From: Glycine soja
Lineage: Eukaryota > Streptophyta > Magnoliopsida > Fabales > Fabaceae
NCBI RefSeq assembly: GCF_004193775.1
Contig: NC_041007.1
Location: 25,899,561-25,963,560 of the forward strand
Reading direction: 5' to 3'
DNA: 64,000 bases
The translations under genes were made by a program, and so were the position numbers. Under the pieces are notes generated by a model that saw only the letters and a list, made by a program, of their open reading frames with translations, had not been told where the DNA came from and searched no databases. Shown in pieces: positions 45,754-56,955 of this stretch. Position 1 is the stretch's first letter, and each line of letters starts with the position of its first letter.

Positions 45754-47061
45754 TATGGGAATTTCGAACAAGAGGAATGCAAAAGCCACATAAAAATCCT
45801 ATTAGATCTAAAAGTTATAGCACCCAGCACTAGTCCTCATAGAAGCCCCGCTTTCATTGTTAATAAACACTCAGAACAAAAAAGAGGAAAGCCTAGAATG
45901 GTCTATAATTACAAAAGGCTTAATGATAACACTCACATAGATGGATATACTATCCCCTCTAAAGATGTGTTAATAAATAGGATACAGAAAGCTAACTGGT
46001 TTTCAAAATTTGACTTAAAATCAGGATTTCACCAAGTAAAAATGCATCCTGATTCAATAAAATGGACTGCATTTTCTTGTTCAAAAGGATTATTTGAATG
46101 GAAAGTAATGTCGTTTGGACTAAAAAATGCGCCACAAATTTTTCAACGAAAAATGGATAATATTTTTGGAAATTACAAAGAATTCACTTGTACGTATATA
46201 GATGACGCACTTGTCTTTTCAAAAACTAAAGAAGAACACTATTTGCATCTCAAACAAGTTCTTCATTTATTTGAAAAATTTGGGTTGATTATTTCAAAAT
46301 CAAAAATGGAAATTTGTAAAACCCATATTTCCTTTTTAGGAACAGAAATAGGAAACGGAAAAATAAGGCTACAGCCTCATATATCTCAAAAAATCCTTAG
46401 TTTCCCAGACAAAATGGAAGACATAAAAACCTTAAGAGCTTTTCTAGGTCTGCTTAATTATGCAAGAAATTTCATCAAAGACCTGGGAAAATATACAGCC
46501 CCTCTTTATAACAAAACATCTTTGACTGGACAAAGAAAATTCAATACTGAGGATATAAAGTTAGTTCAAAAGATTAAAGAAATGGTTAATAACTTGCCAT
46601 ATCTGTCTTTACCATTAGATTCTGATTATTTAGTTATAGAATGTGATGGTTGTGAACAAGGATGGGGAGCCATCCTAAAGAAAAAGAAAAATAAATATGA
46701 AAAGATTCATGATGAAGAAATTTGCAGATATGCCTCAGGAAAATATCATACAAAACCTCAGGTATACTCAACATCTACAGACTATGAAGTAAATGCTGTA
46801 ATAAATGCTTTAGAAGGATTTAAGCTCTTCTTAATCAATAAAAGCGAAATCACCATAAGAACGGATTGTGAAGCAATAGTAGCTTATGGTAGTCAACAAA
46901 TAAATACTGATAAAAAACCTCACAAAAGATGGCTTTTATTCCAAGAATATGTATATCATAATGGAATAAAAATAAATTTTGAACACATAAAAGGAGTAAA
47001 AAATGTTGCGGCTGATATCCTCTCTCGTTTTGCAGGAATACAACAAAATGAAACCTTGTAA
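45754..47061 (+). pseudogene. Caulimovirus-type reverse transcriptase-RNase H, right arm
   Basis: Continues from the protease frame after a single TAG. The ATG-initiated part is 45898-47061 (387 codons), nearly identical in protein to the left arm with a handful of substitutions (for example ESDG in the left arm is ECDG here, and RTDCD is RTDCE). YIDD is kept. Both arms share the TAG at the protease/reverse transcriptase border, so the stop is older than the duplication or was normal in the virus. Confidence 0.88.
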
Positions 47062-48496
47062 GGTTTCCTACCAAAACATAAAGCAGAAGATGAAGTTCGG
47101 TAATCAAGAATTGCCGGTACTTACAAATGAGTTTCACTACCCTGGTAGAGAAGCTGCGAATGATAAATTCAATTGTCTCATTGATAATATTTAGAATATT
47201 TCCAAAAATACAAATAATAATGAGCAATTTGTTTGTTCAGTAAAAAAGGGTATCATCTGTGCTCTATACAATTTTTGCATTGCAGATAACCAAGGAGTTC
47301 CTCTTCTTACAAAAGCCTCTCCTTCTGGAAAAGGCTATACAGCTTTTGTCCTGTTATCAGGACCACATAAAGGAGTTTATACCAATTTCAAAGACCTTTG
47401 CCTTGCAAAGGAGGGTATTCAAAGCCCAATCTACAAAGGTTTCTATTCAAGGGAAGAAGCAGAAAAAGCCCTTGAATTAAATACCACAGACATTAACAAA
47501 ATAAAAAGGTCTCTTGAACCAGAAAACCCAACCATAATCATAAACGCTGGTCAAACCAAGACCAGCCAAAAGACCTACAAAGACACAGTCAGCCCAAATA
47601 CCCCAGACTCAACAAATGACCTAAACTTAGACAATTTTAAGAAAATACAAAGTTTATTGTTTAAGGTACACAATAATCAAACCCAAATCCCGGGACTATA
47701 CATAGGTGTACATGCTTATTTTAACCAAAAATTTGTATGTATTAATAAAACCCCATATTGCCAAGACAAAACCAATTGTCCTTGCAAAATAAAATTCCTC
47801 TTTAGGAAAGCCAGGCTAGACATGGACCAATTTAAATCTTTCGGATATGAAGACCTAACAATTTCTGCACAAAGTCTATTGGACTATGGATGTTTGGAAT
47901 CAATCCTGATTCCTCCATCTGATAGATTCGAAGGATTTAATCCCTCAATCAATGAGGCCATAAGCTTAATCCAGGCAGAAACGATGGACTACATTGCCAT
48001 CAAGATAACTACCTTCCCGAGCAACTTCACTGCTCAGAATTATCCTTGCCATGTTATGAAACTCTTACCAGAGGATCATAGAGATTATCCCTGCCTATTC
48101 AATGATGAATATGAGAGCTGGGATGTACAAGGAAATACACAATACCAGTACAACCTTATGAGGGCACAAATTCATGGCTATCAATGGTTCTTGTCAGAAG
48201 AAGACAAACGTGAGTTTGATCTGATAAAAGAAACTCATGATACAAAACTCTTCCTGCCCTTATACAATGGAAAATTTTTCATTCCCTTTCCGGTGGATCT
48301 CAACAACAAATTAGTTCAGTTCTTCCAGAAAGAGAAAAAAGACAAGGAAATTTATGAAGCCAGTGGGTGCCATGGTCAACAAACTCCTCCTTTCCCTTCT
48401 ACTAATCTTTCAATGGAAGATTCATCTGACATTTTTTGTTCTGGAAATATCCAAGATGAAGAAGATGTTACGATTACAAAAGCAAGCAAGAGTTGA
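47003..48496 (+). pseudogene. Viroplasmin/transactivator-like ORF, right arm
   Basis: Same protein as the left-arm 43454-41962. Candidate starts are 47003 and 47048, both overlapping the end of the reverse transcriptase ORF. Here the frame is open to 48496 except for one TAG at about 47192-47194, where the left arm has Trp. The viroplasmin block is at about 47340-47470. The left arm has no stop at that place but has the frameshift instead, so the two arms have decayed independently after the duplication. Confidence 0.82.
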
Positions 48497-49268
48497 TGAC
48501 AAATGTATCCTGCCCAAAGAAAAAAGTTTTTTTTTTAAAAAAAAGAAGAAAAGGGGCAGGAATCTTTACTATTGCATAAGATTAGACATTGAGCTTATCT
48601 GTAATAAAAGTATCTGTAAAGGACAACCCTGTGACAGAGTAAAGGAACGGTAATGTTACTGTTCTTGACTGAAGGGGTTTTGTCTTGTTATGTAAACTTT
48701 CTCTATATAAAGGGTGTTAAGGTTTAGTTGAACACACGCTGAACAAGACCATACCCAATAGTCAGAGAGAAAGAAACTTAGTAAGAGAAGCTTGTAATAG
48801 TTGTCTGTGCAATAATATCAAGTTCTTTTCTGCATCTCTTCCCCTACCCCAAAAGTTTTCTCCGATAAACTGTAAGTACGAATCTCACTATGTCTGGCTA
48901 ATTCTTGTGAAGGCACCCTCAAGGAGCCTTAGTTATCTTCATTTGGAAAATGCGAATATGATTTAGAACCCTACTGCTTGTAAATAGTATTTTTTCTTTC
49001 TTTCCTTTGCCTGTTTTTCGAAAACCTGGGATTGGTAAGCCTGCAAAGGTGTGCCCTTGATGACTGTTTTTGAAAAACTATGAAGGTCCTTTTTTGTTAG
49101 GCTAGTGCTTGGAGGAAAATAAGATCTACATAAGACCCAAAAGTAAGTGTGGGCAGTTTGCGATCTTCAGTACTCAGCTTAATATCCAGAAAACTAATAA
49201 GGACGTTGTTGTTCTTTTTTTTTTTTAAAAAAAAAAAAGAGTTACGGGTTCATCATATTTTATATTTT
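48497..49268 (+). promoter_or_regulatory. Viral intergenic region with TATA box, right arm
   Basis: TATA box 'tatataaa' at 48705-48712, about 210 bp after the ORF end. Runs of T then A (about 48528-48544 and 49218-49240) form short perfect palindromes. The promoter points rightward, toward the PSMD9 gene about 3.6 kb beyond the arm end. No tRNA-Met primer site was found in the region. Whether the promoter is active cannot be told from sequence. Confidence 0.65.
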
Positions 49269-50910
49269 TTCAAATAAGATAACTTATAGTGTCCACTTGA
49301 GGATTGCCCTCTATCCATCTAATCTGATCTTTTCCTTCCGCATATTGCTTACTCTCAACTGTTATTTGTTTTAAACTTGCAAATATAATATAAATCTAAC
49401 TAGGAGGCTTTGCCACCTTTGCTGATCTATATTATATTTTTACTTTGTGCTTTCTTTTATTTTTCTGTGCACTTTTGTTTTATATTCTTTCCTTATACGG
49501 GTTTTTGGTACCTATATGGTACTAAAATATGTTTTTCATCATCATAAAATTGATTTAGTTAAAATATTTTTTCATACAATCACTTTTGACTTTCATATTT
49601 TTTTTTTGGCTAAAATATGTTTTTCATCATCATAAAATTGATCCCTAAAATTTTTTTTCATAAAATTGAAAATGTACGAATTTCGTCCCAACAAAATATT
49701 TAGTATGTTCTTCATCCTCGTTAAACTGAAATGTGTCAAATTTGGGTTGGAGCTAGGTTCCAATATATCCAAGCCTACATTTTGAAATATGTGGCGGTTG
49801 GATTTCATCTAGGGTTAAAAATTGCCACAAATTATAGAAAAGTTATCACAATTTATGATGGTTTTTAACCGCTAGAAAATAAATTATAATAAAATAATAA
49901 TAAAAATATCATATCACTGTTTAGTTAACAAAATTGATAGAAGGATCAAAAGTTAGGATGAAAATAAAAAGTTGAAAGGTTTTGATTAGTCAACAAAAGG
50001 TTTAAGAATCAAAATAAAAAATGACAAAAAGTTTAAGGACTAACAATATAATTTATCCTATATTTAAAAACTATTAATTTCAAACTCACAAAAATCCAGT
50101 GTATGTAAACATGGTATTCGCAATAACAGAAATAATACTCAAATTTAAATTATAAATTTATATTTATAATATTTTTAAAAAATTATATATTTCACATAAA
50201 CATTACACATCACTATTACTTAGAGTAAAAAAATTAATAATCAATTTTAATAAAGTTAATATTTTTGAAGATAAAATCCCTAGATTATAAATATGACTAG
50301 TTAGAGACCCGTGTGTTCATATAGATCATTCATGTTTTAATGCATGTTTGAAATATATGTGTTTACAAAATTAAATATTTTTACTGATACAAACATAATT
50401 AGTTAACTAAGCTCCTTAAAATGATAAAAAAAAAAATTGAAAAAACATTCAAGTAGAAAAATGTGAAATGTTAACTACTACATTTATTATTTTTCTCTCA
50501 TTAAATATGTTAGTAACATATTGGTAAGAAAAATCAATTGAAAAAATATTAAATATATTAGTAACTATTTTTATTTAATTAGTATGTTAGTAACGTGTCA
50601 TTGTTTTTTTCTCATTTTATGTTAATTTAGGAATACACGGTTAATAATAATTATTATTGTAGTTTGTACCAAAAGAGTATGTTAGTAATTATATTATAAT
50701 TGCATGCTCGACAACTATTTCATAAATATTTCACATAATAAATATTTATATTTATTTAAGGTATGAATTTATAAGAATAAAAACCATAATATCTTATGAT
50801 TAGCCATTTTGAAATAACTTAAAGATAAAGTGTGTATTTTACTTACCTTAATATATATTATTATAATTAAAATATGATAACACAGAATCTTATTTCAAAA
50901 TTCTTTAAGC
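49269..50910. other. AT-rich intergenic DNA
   Basis: No gene is seen. A 31-bp unit (taaaatatgtttttcatcat and on) occurs twice, at about 49525 and 49611. An imperfect hairpin of about 58 bp (ggttaaaaattgcc at 49813 against ggtttttaacc ending 49870) could be a decayed MITE end. Confidence 0.55.
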
Positions 50911-50915
50911 ATGAT

Positions 50916-51565
50916 TGTAACACCCCATTTTTCATAAAATAAATAAAAAAAGTTCTATTAAAAAATTAATAGAGATCTGAGAAATTAAATAAATGGGAGA
51001 AACGAGTTTTTGTTAATTAAAATAAGAACTTCATAACATTAAAAAATAAATAGAGTAAAATAGATTTTTTTTATAAAATAAAAAAATAGATTAAATAATA
51101 AGCTCAGAGAACCCTAACTATAGATAGAGACATATTATGTTAGTTTACGATATGTTTTTATGCTCTCTCTTTCTCCCAAATTCGTTCTCCCTACTTCTTC
51201 TCCCAAAATCCTCTCTTCTTTTCCATGGGGAGGTTAAAGTTTGTTAGTGGAAATTTTTTTAAACTTAATTCACCCCCTCTTAAGTTATTGATGCCACTTG
51301 TTTAACAATAATTTTCTGTTTAAATTGCATAATGTTATGAAGATGTTATTTTACTTTATTTTATCTTGCTACTTAGTTTTTTTTTTTGTAAACTTGAACG
51401 ACCTTATTTTAAGTAAAAAATGTTTCAGATAAGTTTTATTTGGTAACAATGAAGCGAATGTGGGCCTTTTACCCGCATGGATTTACTTATGATTTTATTT
51501 AATAAAATTGATTTAATTGGATTCCGTATTTTATATGTTTGTCTCATGGGATAGAGGGTGTCACA
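50916..51565. mobile_element. Solo LTR with target duplication ATGAT
   Basis: 650 bp, starting TGTAACACCCCATTTTTC and ending GGGTGTCACA, with the short inverted ends TGTAACACCC/GGGTGTCACA. The 5 bases ATGAT flank it on both sides (50911-50915 and 51566-51570). The TGTAACACCCC start is common in plant gypsy LTRs. A CT-rich tract is at about 51160-51215. Strand of the parent element cannot be set. Confidence 0.87.
51235..51312 (+). repeat. Short copia LTR end fragment inside the solo LTR
   Basis: The reverse complement of this stretch begins tgttaaacaagtggcatc and continues taagagggggtgaattaag, matching the edge of the copia LTRs at 2477 and 9602. Only about 75 bp are left and no target duplication is evident. 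Confidence 0.65.
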
Positions 51566-51570
51566 ATGAT

Positions 51571-52296
51571 TGATATGGAAATTGCAACATTTGGTTTACG
51601 ATTACTTAACATATTATCTTTTAATGTTTACTCAAAATATTTAATATAATCATCTTATGTAGTGACTTTCAATATGTTTTTCTCTTGACAATATATTTGC
51701 ATCAATAAATTGAAAGATATGTATAGATTTGAAAGATTTTGTGATACTTTAAATTTTCTGAGTTGAAGTGTCAACTTTATTATTAGGAGTTGCCTTCTCT
51801 TCAATTGGAATTGCATCATTGATAACTCCCGTCACATTTAAAAAAAATAGTCATATAATTATATAAATAAATAAAATTAACTATTAATATATTTAATAAT
51901 ATTAGATTAGATACTAACTTGGTAAGACATCTTTGTCCAACGATTTTGCAAATGTTCAAAATTTACAAAATTAAATGCTTCACAAATGTTAAGTATGTTA
52001 GACATTTATTGAATCTAATAAACCACCATTGAAAAATTAAAATTTCGGTCCAACAACTCACAAAACTTGAATCAAATCAACAATTATTGAAAAAATAAAA
52101 TAATCTAATGGCTGAGAAATCTTCAAGCTTTCTTTACATATGATATATATAGGCTAGATAGATACTTTACCGGTTAGTTTTGTCTTGATTTTTTAAATAT
52201 TAACATAATACAAAATAATTTTTTAAAAGCACACATGTTTTAATCTTCTATTATAAAATTGAATGATCGATCTCACAGCCAAAAAATTCAAAGTGG

Positions 52297-52351
<55 letters not shown>

Positions 52352-52854
52352 TAGTTATTTTATTTTCAACTTTAATATAATTATATTTAATATGCTACTA
52401 AATATATTAAAAAATAATCATTTTATTTTATTTTCATACATATAAGATTATTTTTATTTTCACTATTTAATAATAAAAATAATATTATATGTATGTAAAT
52501 AAATAAAATGATTAATTTTTAACAGATATAATTTATCAATTTGCCTGTTTAATAATGATAAATTAATTTATGAAAAACAAAAAATTTAAATTTAATTCTA
52601 AAAATAAAAAAGTGTGATAAATTTAAATTCAAAATTTTCATCTATATGATATCACATGACATTCTCAGAATTTTAGTATTAAAAAAAAAAAAAAATAGAG
52701 TAGTAGAATAGTCGATTAGGTCTACGGAAAAGCTGTGCGCCACCATTCCATTCCATTCCAGCATAATACAGTGTGTACAGAATAAATCAGTAAAATACAA
52801 CATACAGTATATCAGAGTCAGAATTGAGAACAATCGTTGGTGTGGAACGTGACA
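51571..52854. other. AT-rich upstream region of PSMD9
   Basis: No other gene is seen. It includes a (TA)24 microsatellite at 52301-52348 and poly-A at 52680-52695. The last 150 bp before the ATG (about 52700-52854) have mixed composition and probably hold the 5' UTR; 'ccattccattccattcc' at about 52743-52759 is a short tandem. No clear TATA box was identified. Confidence 0.55.
52301..52348. repeat. (TA)24 microsatellite
   Basis: Uninterrupted TA dinucleotides about 500 bp upstream of the PSMD9 start codon. Confidence 0.97.
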
Positions 52855-55800
52855 ATGGTGGCGACGAACGTGAAGGCAGAAACCATGTCTCTGATGGACA
52901 AGCGCAGCGCCTTGGAGGCTGAGATGAACTCCATCATCGCCCGCCTCTCCCAGCCCGGCGCTCCTGGCCTCTCCGGAAATCTCGTCGACTCTGAGGTAGC
53001 ATCGCTTTTTCACTCTCTCTCTCTCTCTCTCTTTTCCGATTTCAACTCAAACCTCTATTCATCCTTCACGAGAACTTCGTTTTCTAGGGTTTTCCCCGTT
53101 CCGATATCGACATCCCCGTTGTTCGAGCCGAACGACGTCGCCTGGCAGGTTTTCAAAATTTACTCTTCGAATCACTGCTACGTGTTTTCAACTGCTTCTT
53201 CACAATTTTCTTGGGTCATGATGATCTTCGTTCTTTCTCTTTACAGAGCTGCGCAGTGACCACAACGAAGTAACTGAGAAAATTAACCTAAATATTCAGA
53301 TTCTCCATTCGGCAAGACTCGGAAATAGGTCATTGCCCTTCAAGAATTCAGGTACCGCCAAAAGTAACCTCTGTTTTTGGTTACTTGTTGTTGCATAGTG
53401 GAACATTGATTTTGTTTGCTTCTATAGACTCAGGTTTTGTTTGTCAATTTTGGTTCTTTACTGCAATTATGTTTCTATTTATATTTTTTTTATGTTATGG
53501 CTTATGGGCATTGCTAGCAATGTCTTTATAATTTATGAATAATGATGGCATGATACTTCTGGTTCTAATGTTGTGTCTCTGTTATGTCCGGTTTTTTCCT
53601 TATGTGTATATGCGCCTTGCCTTCTCGTTTTCTGCACCTACTTGCTTAGTCACTAAATGCGTGAGTGAATTAAAGGTTGGGATTTAATTTTTTTTGGAGC
53701 AACCTTGTACTCAAGGTTGATGTTGGGTCCTCCCGCTTCTCATCTGATAGCACAGCAGCAACAAGGCCCAAACGAATAGCAAAGAAGCCATTAGGCTGGG
53801 AGGATTACATTCATTAAACAAGTCAAGGGCAGTTAGGGAATTACCTGTTAGAAGAATTAGCCTTCCTCTATAGGACCTTATTTTCTGATCTTCTTTAGTG
53901 TTTGTCTCGTGCGTGTCCCCTATGGAATATTCAGTTTGTTAGGATTGCCCCCTCTGTAGTGAGCAGGGCCGTTAGAGGAATATTTTCCCTTTTTGCTATA
54001 TATATACATGTATTAACAATGAGGAAGGCAATGAATAATACTCAGAATTCTATTCCTTATCTTGCTTTCTGGAGGTTGCCCTGTCCTCGAATTCAGGAGC
54101 ACATATCATCCTCCTCCTCCTTAACTTGGTTTTCTTTTTTGGTTTGTCATTAGCTTATGGGATATAATCAAAGTAATCGAGCTAGCCTTTATTTTGTCTG
54201 TTCATCGTTAGTTTTAGCACTTTGTTTTTCATGTTGAAGAGGTTCTAAAATCTAAAGTCTAAACGTGATGACGTATGTTTTTGTGTTGAACCTGATCAAC
54301 ATGAGAAAAATTTTCCTGCACATGTGATCTGCTGGTTGTTGTATGATTATCCATCAGACAACAGGTTTGGGTTTGCATTTTGTAGTTTTTCCCTTAGGGC
54401 TGAATAATGTATTTAAAAAAATTGAAGTACATATAAGGTGGATGATAAAACCTATTAAAACAAATATAACACCAAAAGAAGGGATACCATGAATGACAAA
54501 GCTCACCAATTCCTTTGCAAATCCATATAGCACCCCTCCTCTCCCTGCTTTCTTTCCCATCAGCACCAAGACTATCAGCTCAGCTGACACCAATAAAGAA
54601 GCCAATCTATCATTCTATCTCATTTGAGTTGCGAAGCAAAAACTCATTGATGAAAAGTTGTTGCATTATCATCAAACTATAAATAAGCACATCAATCCTG
54701 CATAACTGCTGACTTCTAAAGGAGCTTAAAATCTTTCTTTCAATCTAAGCCCTGTGTGGACGGCAAATAATGTTCCAAACAGGTTTGACAAAGCCACTGC
54801 TTCTCAAAGATGCCAAAATCCTATTGCAAATTTGCCATACAACCTAAGACTAATACGATTTAAGAAAAGATGATTGTTTGTCATTGTGTTTTGTTGTTAA
54901 AGACACTAATTTTCAGTTTTTGCAAAGCTATTATTTTCCCAAGTATGAACTTGTGTTAACCTTTCTTCCTGTCTTCTTCTTTAGTTTGATTAAGATTACT
55001 CTCCGTTAAAGAATAATAACTTATATTACATCTTAATGTTTGACTTTTTGCTAAGGTAACGATGATGGTTCAGATACTCAGATCTCATCAAATATGGACA
55101 CTGTTGCATCAACACCATCACAAAATGTCCTTCTGATACGATCTCCCAACTCAATGGATGTGAACGTGTTGATTAGTAGACCATTTGCAATGGTAGATGA
55201 GATAGCAGATGCATCACCAGCAGTAGAGGATGGTTTACAACTTGGGGATCAAATTTTGAAATTTGGCAATGTTGAAGCAGGTGATAATTTGCTCCAAAGG
55301 CTTTCTTCTGAGGCTCAGTCAAATCTGGGTTGTGCAGTACCAGTTGTTATTATGAGGCAAGGCACAGTGATCAACTTAACTATTACACCTAGACCTTGGC
55401 AAGGCAGAGGACTATTGGGGTATGCCTGCTGTCTCTATCATTTTGTTTTTTGTTGTCTATTCTGCCTTTAGTTATTACTATCATACCAGTTTTGTTGAAA
55501 GGAGGTAGACATAACTAAACATAAAACTACCATTCCTTTTACTTTTTTCTGCCATTGCCTAGCCTATTTCCTCAATTGACCATTTGTTCTACATGGAAAT
55601 CTGGTTTATGTTTATTAAAATGTTGGTATATTCTCAAAGCCAATTTAATAAATTATCATAGGGTGTTCAGAGTGATTGAAGAACTTTAAAGTATTAATTT
55701 TTTGAATGTTAGTAAGTTAAATGCTAAGAAATTGAAAATGGAGGAATGCAAAGGAAGCATTTGGAGAATTGCAAGACTAGGATTTCTTGACTAGACATAG

Positions 55801-56831
55801 TGAACTAGTAGATGACTTTGATGGTTTGAGAACTAGTGAACTGTTACGATCATAAGAACCGGAACTCTAAGAGTTAAGGAAAGCCATATGATCCATGAAT
55901 ATAAGATTTATATTGGAAGCCTTTATTAGGATGGCACTTAGTAGATTGAGAAAGATGAGCAGGTGATAGATGGTGGGTATATTTGTCTTGATGGTTATCA
56001 TTACTCTCCAATTCTTTTAGATATATCTTACTTTTTATTGAATTAAATTCTACCTGTTTCTCTAACAGTCATCTTGAGCTATTTCAATTGGAGGTATACC
56101 TGATTTTCTTACTTCCTGTCATCTTAATTTTTGGTTACAAAAGGAGGTTCTGGACATAGTATGAGGGAGAGGAATGATAGGCTAAAATGTGCAGGTAAAG
56201 CGGCAATGGGATCAAATAGTTCCCAAAGAATATCATATTTAAAATCCAAGTGTTTTTGAGACTTCAATGATTTTTGGGGATGATATCCTACTGGCAACTT
56301 TACTTGTGGTCATTATAATACGTCATTCTTGATATCTGATTCTCCTGATAGTATTTGGGCTGATATTTAGCTCGTGTAAGCTGCTGGTGAGCTTGTACTC
56401 AATCATGAAATCACTTTGTCTAGGCTATAATACTATTTTGCCCAAAGTCACTGATGATTACTCCAGAAGGGAAATGTTAATTTATGAACAAATGTTAGTT
56501 GATCTCAGTTTAAGTGGTTGGTAATGTGGAATAAGGTTAAACGGCTAGATATTGTAGAAAATATTCAATGTTCCATCTGTTATGATCATAGTCAACAAAT
56601 CATGTAGAGAAAATATACTTTTATCCCCAGGATCAGTTTATTTTGTCAAAATAATTCTTTTTTCTTTTTGTAAGCTTCCCAAGACAAGTAATGCCAAATG
56701 GAGTATTTCCTTAAAATTGATTGTTACCCAACATGTATAAAGTATTGAGTTGCTACTATTGCTGTTTATTTAGGGCTAATAATTTCTTTTTTATGTTGTA
56801 TGGTGGCAGATGCCATTTTCGGATCTTGTAG
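52855..56831 (+). CDS. PSMD9: 26S proteasome regulatory particle assembly chaperone (PSMD9/p27/Nas2 type)
   Basis: Five exons, all introns GT-AG: 52855-52995, 53088-53148, 53247-53351, 55056-55419 and 56810-56831; phases fit and give 230 residues. In other eukaryotes this protein binds the ATPase subunit Rpt5 and helps build the base of the 19S particle, then leaves; it acts in cytosol and nucleus. Residues about 11-100 are the helical N-terminal domain (MSLMDKRSALEAEMNSI; the segment GFPRSDIDIPVVRAERRRL at 48-66 is very conserved). Residues about 138-215 form the PDZ domain, with SPAVEDGLQLGDQILKFGN at 156-174. The end GLLGCHFRIL fits the family's short conserved tail, and needs the tiny last exon. 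A start at 52855 is chosen because the frame upstream has no other ATG with support. The gene looks intact. Confidence 0.93.
53013..53032 (+). repeat. CT microsatellite in PSMD9 intron 1
   Basis: (CT)10 about 18 bp downstream of the exon 1 donor. Confidence 0.95.
53724..54120. repeat. LTR-like insertion in PSMD9 intron 3
   Basis: The segment begins tgttgggtcctccc, has a TATA-like gctatatatata at 53995-54006 and then 'caatgaggaaggcaatgaataatactcag', the layout of a plant LTR with its transcription start and U5. No target duplication or internal genes were found, so it may be a decayed solo LTR. It would explain part of the length (1.7 kb) of this intron. Confidence 0.4.
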
Positions 56832-56944
56832 GTGCCATGAACTTATTTTTCACATGATGGTGGTCACGGTTTTTCCTTTTGATGCATTTCCCACCCTGAG
56901 TTCTTTACCTTATGATATTCATCTTGGCAAGACTCCATATATGT

Positions 56945-56950
56945 AATAAA
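56945..56950 (+). terminator. Probable poly(A) signal of PSMD9
   Basis: AATAAA about 115 bp after the stop codon, in an AT-rich stretch (gtaataaataattac). Confidence 0.55.
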
Positions 56951-56955
56951 TAATT

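Larger units (their letters stand above)
41203..49268. mobile_element. Endogenous pararetrovirus (Caulimoviridae) inverted repeat
   Basis: The left arm (41203-44888) and the right arm (45569-49268) are reverse complements along their length: paired coordinates add up to about 90457 throughout (44559 with 45898, 42801 with 47657, 41962 with 48496). The arms differ at a few per cent or less. Each has, from the centre outward, reverse transcriptase-RNase H, a viroplasmin/transactivator-like ORF and a promoter region. The genes point outward. Movement and coat protein genes are absent and all long frames are interrupted, so it cannot be a complete virus. The left edge cuts into Tat pol; the right edge meets low-copy DNA. 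No target duplication is seen, as expected for pararetroviruses that enter by DNA repair. Confidence 0.9.

Noticed and set aside
41203..49268. Treating the viral block as a complete, activatable virus
   Set aside because: Movement and coat genes are absent, all long frames are interrupted, and no primer site was found.
52642..53013. Antisense frame of 123 codons across PSMD9 exon 1
   Set aside because: It is a shadow of the coding exon and its upstream region; the plus-strand exon has conserved protein and correct splice sites.
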